NCBI GenBank assembly: GCA_013398055.1
Contig: VZRS01002651.1
Span: 62,001 to 126,000 of the forward strand
Reading direction: 5' to 3'
Source: Ifrita kowaldi
Taxonomy: Eukaryota > Chordata > Aves > Passeriformes > Cinclosomatidae
Length of the DNA stretch: 64,000 nt
Shown piece after piece: positions 48,291-61,100 of the stretch (positions within the stretch are counted from its first letter, which is position 1; each line of letters opens with the position of its first letter). The position numbers and the translations under genes are program-made. Under the pieces are notes generated by a model, which saw only the letters and a program-made list of their open reading frames with translations, did no database searches and was not told where the DNA came from.

Positions 48291-51200
48291 ACCACTGTCT
48301 TGAGTGATCTGGGCTGATAGGACAGGGGAACTACTCACTGGAAAACCCACAGCTGCCGTTGGCTGCTGAAGCCTTCACTGAGGCTGGGCGCTGTAACCTG
48401 GTGGTGTTGAACCCAGGTCTCTGGAAGCTATGGATGAACTTTTATCAAGGGAGGCTCCCCATGGGTCGGTTAGGTCAGCACTTGTCGGGCTCTGAAGAAG
48501 GCCTGTAGTTACGTTTCCCACTGTGAGCTGGGTTCCAGGCGAGGCTCTGAAGCTCACACCAGTTGAGGAAAAAAGTCATTGCCTCATGAGAGAACAGCAC
48601 ATTTTGATAATGTTGCCTATCTCCTGCCGGTTGTTTTCCTAAAGAGGGATGGTCCCCTCTTTAGATACCATTATAATTTTTGAGCCCATGGCTGACCCTG
48701 GCATGGTTCTAGAGAACCACTTTGTATCACTTGTTGGGATTTTGTCTCACATTGGTGCAAAAAGCATGGTCTGGCTGTCAAATAACTTCCTGTGAATGGC
48801 ACTCCAGGCTCCATCTGACACCTCTTGTCGTTTTGGGCTGGGCAATACTGGAGCTTGGTGAGCTCCTGGGAGCTCTGGACTGCAACTGCAACAGTGTTCA
48901 ATTAGTCCAAGGCTGACAGTGCAAAATTTGTTTGAGGAAAGCACCCTGATGCTAGAGAGCTCTTCATAAGCATGCAAGCTCAGTGGTCATAATGTTGCCT
49001 CTGCAGTTGGGTGGGACCTTAGGCAACACTAAGGCAAATAAAACACCTAAGATGACCTACATCCTTCTACAGCTCTTGCCTTTTAGCCTTGCAGTGCCTC
49101 AGATTGCTCGTATGTAATGTTGTGATGGTGGTGCTTCTTTCTGCCCCCACTGACGTCTCCTCTGTCAAACTCAGTGTAGGACTTTGGAGTTGTCAGTCTG
49201 TCAGCCCAGAGATGTGCCAGCCCCATAAACCAAACTTTGAGCTTCCCTCTCACCAATCCACCTTGCGCTCTTCTGCTCTCTACAGTGTTCCTTTCAACTC
49301 TTCAAAATTTTCCCTCTGCCCCTACCATACCTCAGCATTCCATGCTGTCTGCTGAATTCATCTGCACCACACAATGATTTTTACAATTCCTCACACAAAG
49401 TTACTGGATCCTGGTAACATTCTTTAAGCCTCCTTGTTGGTAGTACTCATCTCCATTTGTGATCTGTTGCCTAAATATTGCCTACACAATGGTGTTTGTT
49501 GTCTGCATGTAATTCTTCTGTAGGCTGGATTTATCCCAGGCACGTATGACAATGTTTTGCCAAAAGATGGAAAACAGAACAATCTTCCAGACATTATCAC
49601 CTTAATGTTCCTGTTTTTCTTCAGAGCTCAGCCTCTTGAATCTGGTGAAGGCACATCATTTGCTTCTTTGTTTTTCTGTGTGTTTCATTTTAAATATTGA
49701 GGTTAAAAGCAAATTAAATGGGACTATGAAGTCCTGAAGGAACTTCTTTAGGTCTGCTCCCCCTAGACTAGGAAAAGCAGGTGTTTTAAGCTCTTAGTTT
49801 TTGATATGGTATAATTTCAGTACAGCCTTTATTCAGCCACCAGCGACTGTTGTGGTTTGATTAACAGACTTGACTCAGAAATGCGTGCAGCCTGGCCAGC
49901 TGGTCCGGCCATTGGCTTGGTGACATTGGCCAGCTGGCTGTCATTTCTTGGCTAAAAGGGGACCCCAGATTGTAAGTGCTGCTTCTCAGCTGTGGGGCAG
50001 ACAGGAGTGAGGCACTGCTGGATCTCAGGTCTTCTGAGAAAAAGCGAAGAAGCAGCTTCAGAGTTATACGTTGTCAGAAGTCCCTATGTTTTGTAACCTT
50101 CCGTGGATCTAAGGTATCTGGGAAAAATGGCAGGCTCATTTTCAGAGGTGAGTGGTTGGCCCACTTGTTTTTCAGGTTTCCAGACAGTTCCCAGTATAAG
50201 AACTTGAGTTTGATAGGTTTTCTACTTTTTACCTATTGTGGCCGATAATTTCTTTGCCAGGACAGAGACCAACACATTGATGTTGAGCTCTCAAAATATC
50301 CAGTGCCCTAAGACCTGGAACAGACTTGAAGAAAGAGGGGAAGTCTCTCCTGTACCCTCAATACCCCTCTGCTGCGCCATGTGGGTGGGAGAGAAGTCTG
50401 CCTGTGCACAGGCAAGAGTGAGATGAGCTCAAGCTTGGGGTGGAGCAGAAGGAAGAGCCTGCAACAAGGAGGCTGGTCAGAGAGATCAGCACTGTACTCT
50501 GGCACAGCTAGAGTTCCAGAGAGAGGGATGTGAAGTCGAGCTAGGAGGATGGATTTCTGAATCTCGCCTTTCTTCTTCTGTCATATACACCTTCTGCTGC
50601 ACAACTTGCTGGAAAAATGAGCCAGGGTTATGGCAGGGTGTCTGATGCTCTCCTGGCAGTGTTGGTTCCTATAACAAATGACAGTATATTCCTGCTGCTG
50701 TCAGTCGTCCCTTTAGCAAAAAGTGGCAAAGGTCTGTAGGTTGGCTGTAAAAGTGCCAGCCCTCCTGCTGCTGACCCATGCAGGTTTCATTATGATGCCA
50801 CGATGGAATTTCTGAGGGTTTTTTTCTTCACCATTACTGATACTTTAAAAACAAGGGAAAAAATTACACTCAAGATATTTATTCTGCATTATAGCTCCTA
50901 AGGTTTTAAAGGTGAAGAAATGTCAAATTAATACTGCCTGTGAGTACATTGATCCTCCATTTACACGAGCTTTGCATATGCATCAACACATGCAGGGTCT
51001 TGCAAAGTGTGGGCTCTTGGGCTGAATGGATAACTTCACTAAATGCTGGTAGAGAGAAAAGGGAGTGAACCTTAGTCAGCAGAGGGGATAATGGCAGGAG
51101 AAAGCATTGTTCATTCAAAAAATGTCATTTTGTTTTAATAATTTGTAATGCTAATAATACACTAGGAAATCTGTGATATAGTGTGTAAACATAATAAAGT

Positions 51201-53922
51201 ATTGGGAAAATTCAAGTTCACTACAGATTGGCTATTAAATATTTGCAGTGAAGTGAAACAGCTCAAGGCTGCAAAGAAATGATCTAACTGGCAGATTAAT
51301 AAACTGAGAATTCACACCCTTAATTTGTAAATATAAATAGTGAAGTTCAGAAGTGAAGTCATTAATAGACCTTGTCTGTCAATAAACTTTCTCAACATTA
51401 ATTTTTAATACTATAGAAGTAGTGTCTTTAAAACAAATTTCTTTTTGAAGAGGTCAACAATGTAACATTTTTACTGTTTTTCCAAAATATTCTAAGTTGA
51501 AATAAAGAGTTTTTAGAACTGATTATCAAATTGGTTCCTGCAACAATTACGGAAAATTTTGCTTACCCCAAAATCTGTCTTACCCCAAAACTCAAAGTAG
51601 ACCTTACAGTAAGTGTTCTTACCAAACACAAAAGAGAGCTTGCATCTTGAATGCAATGCATTAATGCCAACCTTGGAATATTGCAAATTTCTTCCATTTA
51701 ATTTTTTCAATGGGTCTGATTTTGTATATTCAAACAAACTTTGTTAGGGTCTCACCATTCTCCTGAGTATTGTAAACTCTTGTTTTCCCTTTTTCCCTCA
51801 ATTACTGCCCGTGGAGACCAAAATGCTGCCTTCTATAGCAAAATCTATGGTGTTACCCCATCATTTCTGTTTTGTTCAGCTTTCATGAACTAGGGATTTG
51901 GGGAAGATACCAATAAACTACATCCTCTTAATAGCTCTGTGTGGAGACAATCCGAGGAAACTCTCTGGACAAAAATAGTATTTCTCTCTTGTTTGTGCAT
52001 TGCCAAGCACACTGGGGTCCTGGTTTGTGACTGCAACTGAGACACTACGATTATGCAGAGTAATAATGCAGGCCTGTTGAATTAAATGGTGAAGGTAATT
52101 TGATTTCATTTGGGATCAGCATCTCCTGGCCCTTCACATGGACCAGGGCCTTATAGTATGAGCTGCTGTAGGTAGGGAAATAAATGTGTCCTGTCTTTCT
52201 GTACAAACAGGGCATGAGGCCCACTGGTTTAAAGATACTTGATATTTTTAAGCTGCCATGAAAAATAAGACAAGGGTTTGTTAGGAAGAACTTCAAAATA
52301 TGTTCAAATTTCAGCATGGTCCTTTCTGGAGTAAAAATTTGGAATTAAGGTGACAGACACAAACACCAAGATAAAAATGTGTATTTTTAAGAAAGAATTT
52401 GACTAAGAGAAGGATGGGTTTTTCAGCCATTTCTTTTCCTGGATGGCAGTTATCCAAGTGAGACACCCCACCAAAATCACTGGAACTGCTCACAGGAATG
52501 TGAGTTAAACCATGCAGCTCTCAGTGTCTTGTTTATTACTAAAACAAGACTTAAATTGATGCAATTTGGTATTCATCTTCCTTTCCACTCTTTACGAGGG
52601 TTGCTTTGCAATTTTGCATTTATCTCAATTTTTACAATGCAAGTATGGCTATCACTTATACTTTTGTTTAGAATTACTTTTAGTTTGAACGAATGCCAAT
52701 TGTTTATTTTAAAACAAAAGTAATTAGGAGGCTTTCATTTAAAAGCAGAAAACACACAGCCATATTGACTGAATGTGAAAGGAACCTATACAGAGAAAGT
52801 AGAATTCTTTTTGCACTAGCAGCACAATTTTCTGTTTCACATTGTGTAAGAATAGAGTTACCAAAGTGTACACCAGCTTTTTACAAGAAATGAAAATAAA
52901 TCAGTAAGTGTTTAACAGAATTAATATTGGGGTTAGCTAATATAAGGTTTTCTTAGTGCTTCTCTGGCACGTGGAGAACTTACAGAGTGGAGAGAGAAAG
53001 AAAAAGAGGAGGAAAAAAAATATATGCAAAGCCAGTTGGGTAGAGTTATGCAAATGACCTTATCAGGGCAAGCAAAAGGCCTCTCCACCATGCCTGCCAA
53101 TTCGGAAATAGCAGCTGTGGACACACTCAGCTCCCTCTTCCTGAGGAGATGCAGCTTTAGCCTGTGATGTTGGCAACCACACCATGAAAGGAGATTAAAA
53201 ATTGCCTCCTCTTTTATGTCTTTTTAAGAGGTTGGCAGAGATGTTAAATGAATCCTGGAGAGGGCAAGCACCCTGATGATATCCCAGTACCATTTTTTCA
53301 AGTTTATATGGGTTCTAGCGAATGAAGGGAGCAAAGGAAGCACTAGGCTTTGACAGGGGTACAGAATTAGTCCCGGATTTCTCTCGAGGCACTGGTATCT
53401 GTCTATCCTGACTTCCATTCTGAAGGGAGAAGGAAAGAAGAAACATCTCCTGCTGTTCAGCCCAACTCAGGCTACCTGGTCAAGGTGTGCTGCTCTCTTT
53501 CTCTCGCCTCTTATGATTAAATTCCATTTAAACACAGGAAAGCAGCATCAGATCTTACACAGAGTTTTCCAAACACCAAAGTGTGTCAGGATTTATGAAG
53601 TGTTTTGTTAATTAACACAAAAGGAAGGCATTATGTTCTGATATTCTAGGAATCTTTTCTCATCCTTTTTAGTGCCTTGCATACTACTCTTAGCACTGCA
53701 GCTAAATTGTCAAGATTACCAATTACCACTGATTTTCACAGGAGATGCAGACATGCTTTTCAAGTTTTGAAAACATCGAGCAGGCACTAACTGGTCTCTC
53801 GTTTAACATTCAGCTGGATGGATTGAATTAGTGGTCAATATGACATATTGGTGAGGATTTTTCATAGCTAGGGTTGGACTCAGTTGTCAGGAGGCAACTA
53901 GAGGGTACAGTCAGATGAAGAA
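48291..53922 (+). other. ETV6: ETV6 intron 2 segment, no gene seen
   Basis: Intronic sequence. A GC-richer block starting TGTTGTGGTTTGA at 49848 could be the left edge of an old endogenous-retrovirus LTR, but I cannot define its right end or a target-site duplication. 51100-51500 is very AT-rich. No exon or RNA gene is recognised. Confidence 0.5.
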
Positions 53923-53996
53923 TTATCAGAAGGAAAACAAGGAGTGAGCAGCATGCATTGTACAAAAAAATTGCGGCACTGTTACTGTTCTCCCCC
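53923..53996 (+). repeat. Left arm of 74-bp perfect inverted repeat
   Basis: The arm begins TTATCAGAAGGAAAACAAGG and ends ACTGTTACTGTTCTCCCCC. Every one of its 74 bases is matched in reverse complement at 55033-55106. The identity starts abruptly after GAAGAA and fades after the C run into CTTCTTCGG. Each outer edge carries a TA (TTA|TCAG on the left, CTGA|TAA on the right). That is compatible with a TA target site, but it is also a trivial consequence of the palindrome. Confidence 0.95.
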
Positions 53997-55032
53997 CTTC
54001 TTCGGCTGAAGTGTTTATTCTGGGTTGGGTGCGCGCCCTGAGGGTGCATCCAGTGTGTTGATGCTGCTTTATTTGAGTCGCTGCTTCCCAGGCTTAAAAC
54101 ATAAACCATGTGAGTAGCATTAGTTAAGAAAGAGGGCAAAGACTGAAAAAAACCAGTGCGATCTTTCTGCACGCTAAGGCAGAGAAGCATGCAAAAAGAA
54201 GAAACCAAAATATTTTGTCTTCTTCAACTTGTCCCCATAGTGAGAGAATGTCCTGGGTGGAGGAATAGGATTTAGTGGAGGTGAATAGTCAGTAGAAACC
54301 TGTGTGCATTGGGGCTCCCAGGGTGCAGGGCTGTGGGACCCACAGCCCAGTGGAAATCTGCAGGGAGAGGCATTCCTTCGCACCCAACAAAAGCTCTGAG
54401 CCTTGAAGGTCCTTGTTGTTGCATGGAGATGGAGGCTGTGCCAAAAAAAACCCAAAAAACTGGGGTCCTTCAAAATTATCCGTGACTGAATTTGAGAAAG
54501 AACCAGAAATTTTGATGCAGAGCAACTGTGCTCCTTCTGTCCCAGTCAGGGTCAGCAGTGCCTCTGCCTCTGTGAGCAGGACAGTGTGGGCACTGTGCTC
54601 GCATACCTTTGGGAAAACCATGGGAGCAGAAAAGGAACAATGCCTCAAGAAATGCAGGTACTCCATGTGCAGCTTTGGGCTAAGTTCTCTGCTGATTTGG
54701 CCTCTGCCATGAAAATCCCTTCTCTGGACACGAACCTGACGAGACAGAAGGATGCTCAGGTACACAGAAAAAATCTTGGTGTGCACTCTTTTGGACTCTG
54801 GCCTAAGTAATGAATGTCTCAGTCCGTTCTTCTAGATCCCGTCTTTGTTGTTAGGTTTTTACAACTTCTTTCCTTCAAAGCTGGCTCCTACGTAGAGCTT
54901 TAATGCCCCTTCCTGAGAACAACCTGTGTCTCAGTATCATTTCTCCAGGTTAGCAATCATTAGGATTGCTGTGAGGATGCTGTTTAGCAGTGAAGGGGAG
55001 GCAGTGAAGCGACTGCTGTTCTGCAGGAGAAA
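53997..55032 (+). other. Spacer enclosed by the 74-bp inverted repeat
   Basis: About 1,036 bp lies between the arms. The longest frame is a minus-strand ORF of 165 codons at 54289-54786, without transposase-like motifs that I can see. There is a GTGCGCGCCC element near 54029 and an A-rich tract at 54443-54459. If the arms are terminal inverted repeats, this would be the body of a non-autonomous element of about 1.18 kb. Otherwise it is simply intron sequence between two inverted copies. Confidence 0.5.
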
Positions 55033-55106
55033 GGGGGAGAACAGTAACAGTGCCGCAATTTTTTTGTACAATGCATGCTGCTCACTCCTTGTTTTCCTTC
55101 TGATAA
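55033..55106 (-). repeat. Right arm of 74-bp perfect inverted repeat
   Basis: On the + strand it begins GGGGGAGAACAGTAACAGTG and ends CTTGTTTTCCTTCTGATAA. It is the exact reverse complement of 53923-53996, including a 7-base A/T homopolymer. The inner flank (GAGAAA, GCAGG) differs from the left arm's inner flank, so the repeat really ends here. Confidence 0.95.
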
Positions 55107-58100
55107 CACCAAGGTATTTATGTGCAAACAAAAGGTTCCTCTTGCCGAGTCAGCCTCCTCCTCCTCCCACCTGATTCCGTCAGCAGAGTTGCAAAAGCAT
55201 GACTGTAACAGTGCTAAATGAATAAGGCTGAGGCTGGATTGACAAGAGAAATCTCCTCTTCACACAATGTGCACACCTCAGGGGTAGTGGGGGGAAGAGG
55301 AAGTCTGGAAAAAGTCCAAAATGAGGCATCACAAAACATTTTGTTAAAAATCAATCACAGTGCTTTCTTTTGAGAATTAGCCTTTGAGAGAAGTAGTGTT
55401 TCAGGACCTAAATTAACAAATTTGGTCACAGCAGGGAAGACACGGTATTGAACAGGACCAATGGCCATTCCAGCAGCTTCAGAAGTAGATATAAGAAAGA
55501 AATACTGTAATTTATTAAGGAATAAGCCAACTCCCTTTTCTGAATTTCCATTGTTTGGTTATCCAAAAATCTTAGTAACAAGAGTGTAAATCTTCTCTGA
55601 AACTGCATTCATGTCCTCAGAAACTCTACATGGTCTCAAACGTGGAGGACTTCATTTCATGAACATTCAGTACTTGAGTCCATATGCTCTGTGTTTATTA
55701 TCTGCCAGAGAGGTGTGAGACATCTAGTTTGCAGATTTTCTCAGGGCTTCACGGAAAATTTTTGACACTTTGCATTTCCTAATGTCATTTTGTGTGAAAT
55801 TGCTGAAGAAGGCTTCTCCCACTCCTCAAATTGACAATGTGCCCATGTCTGCATTTCTGCCTCATGCTGTCAGTGCCAAACTGGTTGACCGCAGTCATGG
55901 GGGGGGAATCACATTAATAAGCAATGCATTTTAGAAAAGTAGTTTTCCACCTGAAGCTTGTTAAGAAGAAAGAAAAGACCTGGGAATGTCAACTTGCTTT
56001 GCACTGATGTGCCGCAATTAGCTTAGTAATTTCTGTACTGTAGGAATTATAAAAGCAGGCATGAAGGGAAAAGTTAAGGCAACCTGAAAAGTTGGATTAG
56101 AACATGTCCTTTCTTCAAAATGTACTTCACCATCCTTCCCTAATGTTCACGTTTGCTTCCTACCTTCTTAATTCTCCAGTCTGCCTTTTTTAAAAACGAT
56201 GTTCCAAGCTTTGCAAGTTGGTTGTGAGCCAGTCTTCCCAGGAGAGCGAAAACTTGAGATGATTTGGAAGTTACGATACAAAAGAAAGAACCAAAACTGG
56301 TTTGGACTTCATAAACCAAGCAAGTCCTGAAGCATTGGAAAAATAGAAGAGAAATTACTTCATGGAGACACCTCTGTTGCTCTCCTGACTTCATCGCCAT
56401 TGTGATTGTCTGAGTTTTTGTGAATACAAGTGGTGTGTGAACAGACAGACCTATATATCTGGATTTCTGCAACAGATAAAATAATAGACAAATGTCCTTC
56501 ACAGAGCTGACTGAAATTTGCCAATAGACGGGGGAGCACAACTAAGACAATTTTAATTAGACAAATTGGTGAAAAAGTATTTCAGCTTCATTTTCTCAAA
56601 ATCCACATGATAAAGTGTATAAGGACTCCAGTAGTTTCAGTTGGTTCCTGGGGACATGAGCACACCATCATGCTGTCACTTGGCTTGTGTGCTGAATCCT
56701 TCCCTCTCCTGTCTGCCCATATTGTAATGTCCTCCAGGTGGGGAGTCCTCCTGCTTCGGTGTCTTACACCACCTGGCACAGCTGTCAGCTGTGTAAAGAA
56801 GCCATTAGATGGTGTTAAATATTTCTGACAGGTGATACACTTCCATTCTCTTTCCCAATACTTAAACTTACTTAGCCTGCTACCCCTCACCCCTTCAAAA
56901 GAGGTGGCTGTTAGTGGGACTGAGAGGCGTGAGTTCCTCGCTCCTCCCTGCTGTCACAGCTCCACAGCCAATCCCAGCTCAGCTCTGGGGCTCACAGCAC
57001 ACAATGCCCCTCTCCAAAGACAGGGGTCCCCTTTCCCCTGGCACGTTTGCAGTAGTTTGTTGGTGATAGTAAGCACAGGGATGGCCATCGTTCCTGTGGG
57101 AAAGGAAGGGTGGGAAGGACACAAGTCCTGGAGATAGGTTCACTTGTGTCGAGGTCACTGAGTGTCTGTACCAGCACAATAGGATTATGTGGCACTAGGA
57201 ATTGTGAATCTGGGATGATACCAGTTATCCATCATTACTAGTGTATGCAGCCTCTCTCACTGTACCTTTACAGTGGCAAGAAACCCGAAAAGCGGGATGA
57301 GACACAACCTTCTTGTGATTTAGCTCATCCATTTGTTTTCCTTTTCATTCAAAGCTTGATCCTTTACTGGAACTGCGTAGGTAAATCATGTGCCTCTATT
57401 GACATTGCAATCATTTTTCCACTCCTGGAAGCAAGCCTTTCTCAGTGACATCATCCAGATTAAGCTCAAGCGATACAGGAAGCCCATGCATTATTTTTCA
57501 GTGGCATGACATGTTCTGTAACAATACTGGCTGAAGCATTTTCTCTGTTTTCTGTTACCACATCCAGCTGTTATTCTTTTTGCAATTTGCCACCTCCCTG
57601 CCAGTTGTGTTGGCCTAGCTGTTAGTGCAATCCTGCTCTTAATCTGCTCAGAAAACTGATCTGGGAGAAACCAATGTGCATACATATTTGAATACAGATT
57701 ATTTCTCTCATTGAGAACACAGCATAGCTCCTCCACCAAATGCACTGGCACATCAACGTGGTGGCCAGAAAACATGACTAAGTCAACACAGTCACTGAAC
57801 ACTACATATTGTCCAAGCTGTCACCTAGGGTGAGCTTGTTTGAAGGACATGGTAGTTACTGCAGACACCTCAGCACTGAGATAGAAATTATCCCAAACAG
57901 GATCTTGCATGCTGTCCCAATTCATGAAGTTCATTTCTTATTCCTTGGAACAGTATTTTCAAGTGGCCCTGAATAGAAATGCTAATGCCTCAACTTCATA
58001 TGACTTCCATAGAAATAATAAGTGCAAGCCAGCTTTTTGGGGGCCCTAATATGAGAAGTTAGTGGGTATGCTGGCTAGCTTCAGAGCAAGCAGGAGTTAA

Positions 58101-61100
58101 ATGCTGGAGAGGAAGCAATTCTCAAGCTGCAGCAAAGATAATCATGATAATTTATCATCTGATAATCAAAGAGCACACACTTAATTCGTTCTCATTATCA
58201 ATGTATTTCAAGCACAAGTACCTCAGTACAAGAGGCCTTTCTGTGCACAAGTTGCACTGGAAGGTTAAAGGGCCCCATGGAAATGTGATGCCGTTACTTC
58301 TCCTGAATGGGTGATGTGTTGTAGTGCAGTTTGGAGGCCATCTCAGTGGCCTCCTTGTCCCCTGAATGTGGAAAAGGACCCCTGGCATCTAGAGCTGTTC
58401 TTTTAAACACTTCACTTTTCTCTAGGACAGCAGTGTCTTCTTGGAGAAATGACTGACAGTTTGTAAGATTTGGTTCATTAAGGAACCATCAAGAAATGAA
58501 GCTAGATCTGGAGTTTTTAATCATGTCAGAACTCCAGTTTGCAGCATCTTGGGAGCAAGAGATACCTGCAGCATGCTAGGAGTGGGCTTTTACCTCCAAA
58601 GATGTCGTGCAGAACTAAGTACACTATGCAGTGTCCAAAGTTGCAATTTGTACAGTTTCCACCAGTAATTTAATATTTAATATCACCTGAAGGCAGGTCT
58701 TTGCATAAAGCACAGAAGAACTCGTGTACCAGTGTATTGAAGCAGGCTGTCATAGCCCTCCTGTATTAGGGCTCTGCAGAGAATGCCTGCATGGGCAAGA
58801 CATCCAAAAGCAAAATCAGTTACAGTAAAAGTATGACATACTTTTACCACATGCTGGTTGTAATTTTTTTTCTACGGTGATTTGCTTAATGGTTACAGGC
58901 AAAGTAAGCCATGGTTCTGGGCTGTGCTGCCAAAATCTGCTTTTACAGTAGCAGCACAAGTGCAGCTGCAGCTCACGAGCCTTGGAGCCCCAGTGCAGAG
59001 GAAGCCAACAGATGACATCTTGCTGTTACGGCATAGACTGTTCTGTAGTGGAGTTGGCCTCACGTTCCCTGGAAACAGCCTGGAAAACATGCTCTTTGTG
59101 TACACACTCCCCCCTCCCCAGCTCTCACAGTCACAGTTGAGTTAGGAAACAAAGTCCCAGCCAAAATTCCTCAAGGGTAAGGGACCCAACTTCTTCAGGA
59201 TGTGAGCCTCTGAGAACAAAATCTCCCTGTGAGAAAAAGGCAGCTTCTTAATACGGAGGATTATAATGTTGGTGGTGGTGTTTTGTTGATATGTGAAACT
59301 GAGATTTCAAAACTTTCCACTTGATTCAGCTGTACAAAAAGGACTTCCTGACCTCTCTCTTACAAAACTGTAGGTTCTCTTTTAATTTGCAGTCACCAGG
59401 AGATCACCACGTAGCTGATGGTAGGTTAAAGTGATAAATTGCTGAAAGAAACCATCTTAATTTTAGGCAGCTGTATTCATTGCAGTTAGCAACTATTTCT
59501 TCAGTTTTTCATATCTTTCAGCAGTGTTGACCAGGTACCTAAACCTGGAGCTTCCAGTTCTGTCACCAGCATTACTGCCACGTACTGTAAGCATGGTAAT
59601 AATCTGAGCACTCTGCTCCACTGTACAGCAATTAGGCAGCAGGCAAAAGACTTAAGTAAAACCGTATGTAGGTCAAGACTACCAAGATCAATCTATTTCT
59701 GATTACTTAGAAATCTTCAACACCTCAGCCTGAGATCAAGGCCATATTGTGTTAAAAGAAAGAAACAGCACGTATTGACAGTTCATTCTAATATGGGGTT
59801 GGGTTGTTTACCTTAAAATTACTGTTGCCAGGATGCATCAAATAATTGATACAAGAAGTGGGAAGGAAAAGTAGGTGTCAAGGATGTAAAGATGCTGTGC
59901 ATGTGTCCAGCTGTAAAGAGGAGCAGAATAGAATTCCTGGATTTGATCTCTCAGTGTATGGGCAGAAATCCAGTGCCTTTGTGCCTCCCATCTATAAAAC
60001 AGATATAACAATCTGATTTGTCTGCAGTTGAAAGACACTGTGCAGTGTAAATGTGCAAGTGTTACTAAGTATCATCAGTGGCCATAGCTAGTGCAGAAAA
60101 ACTGTAAAGAATGCTTATTAGACCTAGAATTTTGACCTGGATTAAGATTAAATTGGTTTGAAACAATAAAGAGTTGCTGAGAAGAAAATGAAGGTTTTTA
60201 TAGTCCCTTGACTTCTACTGGCAAAACTGTTCGCTTCTGGTAGCGTTGTCTCTTGAGCTAGCTACCCTGTGACACTGTCAGGGCTCAGCTGCTCTTGTTT
60301 AGGATATAGTTTTTGCACATACAAGGAAAAAGCCAACAGAAGACATTTCTTTCAGCTCCTTTTGGAAGGGAGCAGTAGGAAAGCAATGTCTGCTCCATGG
60401 ACAACAGCCAGAAATCGGTTGAGGAGAAGTCAGGAGTAGATTAGGAGTGTAACTGGGAGCAGATCCAAGCCAGCATTTCCCCCCTCCCCATCCCGCTGCC
60501 ACTGCTGGTGTTGCACTGGCTGCTGTGGTAGGAATGCCATGGTGTGGCAGCCGTGGGAGTGGCACAGCAGCTGCTGGCAGCCGGGCAGTGTCCTGCTGTC
60601 CATGGCTCACTGACCCCTGCTACACTCTGGGCCTTCTCTGAACGTGCTGCCCGCATGGAAAAAGCCAGCCTTCACCCTGCCCTGGAAGGAGAGCTCTTGT
60701 CAGGCTTCTATCTAGGAAGGTTTTGCAAACAGCATGAAAGGAAGCTGGAGCTGTCTGCGGAGGTCTTGAAAGCTCTTGGACATGGCTCATGGAATGAGTG
60801 CCTAGAAAGCCCGCTGATCTTTTCATCACCTCTGTGGTTGCTCGCTTCTTTGGTAGCTTTTCCTTTTCAGAACCTCAAATCCTGGCCGCTTCAACACACA
60901 AACCAGCACCATTATCTAGACTGGTTTGTTCTGGCCTGGGTAAACTCTGTTCCAGGCCCCAAACAGCCGGTCAGCAGCAGGTAGGCTGCTCCAGCATTAG
61001 AACATTTTCTGTTTCTGACTAATCCCAAAGTGGGGCAGTGCACAGGGGACAGCGGGCTACATCCTCATATCCACTGACTCTATAGGTTCGCTCTGGATGA

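Noticed and set aside
54289..54786. 165-codon minus-strand ORF within the inverted-repeat spacer, considered as a transposase
   Set aside because: No DDE/DDD-like spacing or helix-turn-helix that I can see. It does not begin or end with the element.
53923..55106. hAT-type transposon with an 8-bp target duplication at the inverted repeat
   Set aside because: The 8 bases outside the CAG ends (AGAATTAT on the left, ATAACACC on the right) do not match. Only a TA is shared, which the palindrome itself predicts.
59001..60348. Shared AAGCCAACAGA(T/A)GACAT at 59003 and 60331
   Set aside because: Only about 16 bp with one mismatch and no extended similarity. Too short to call a repeat family.
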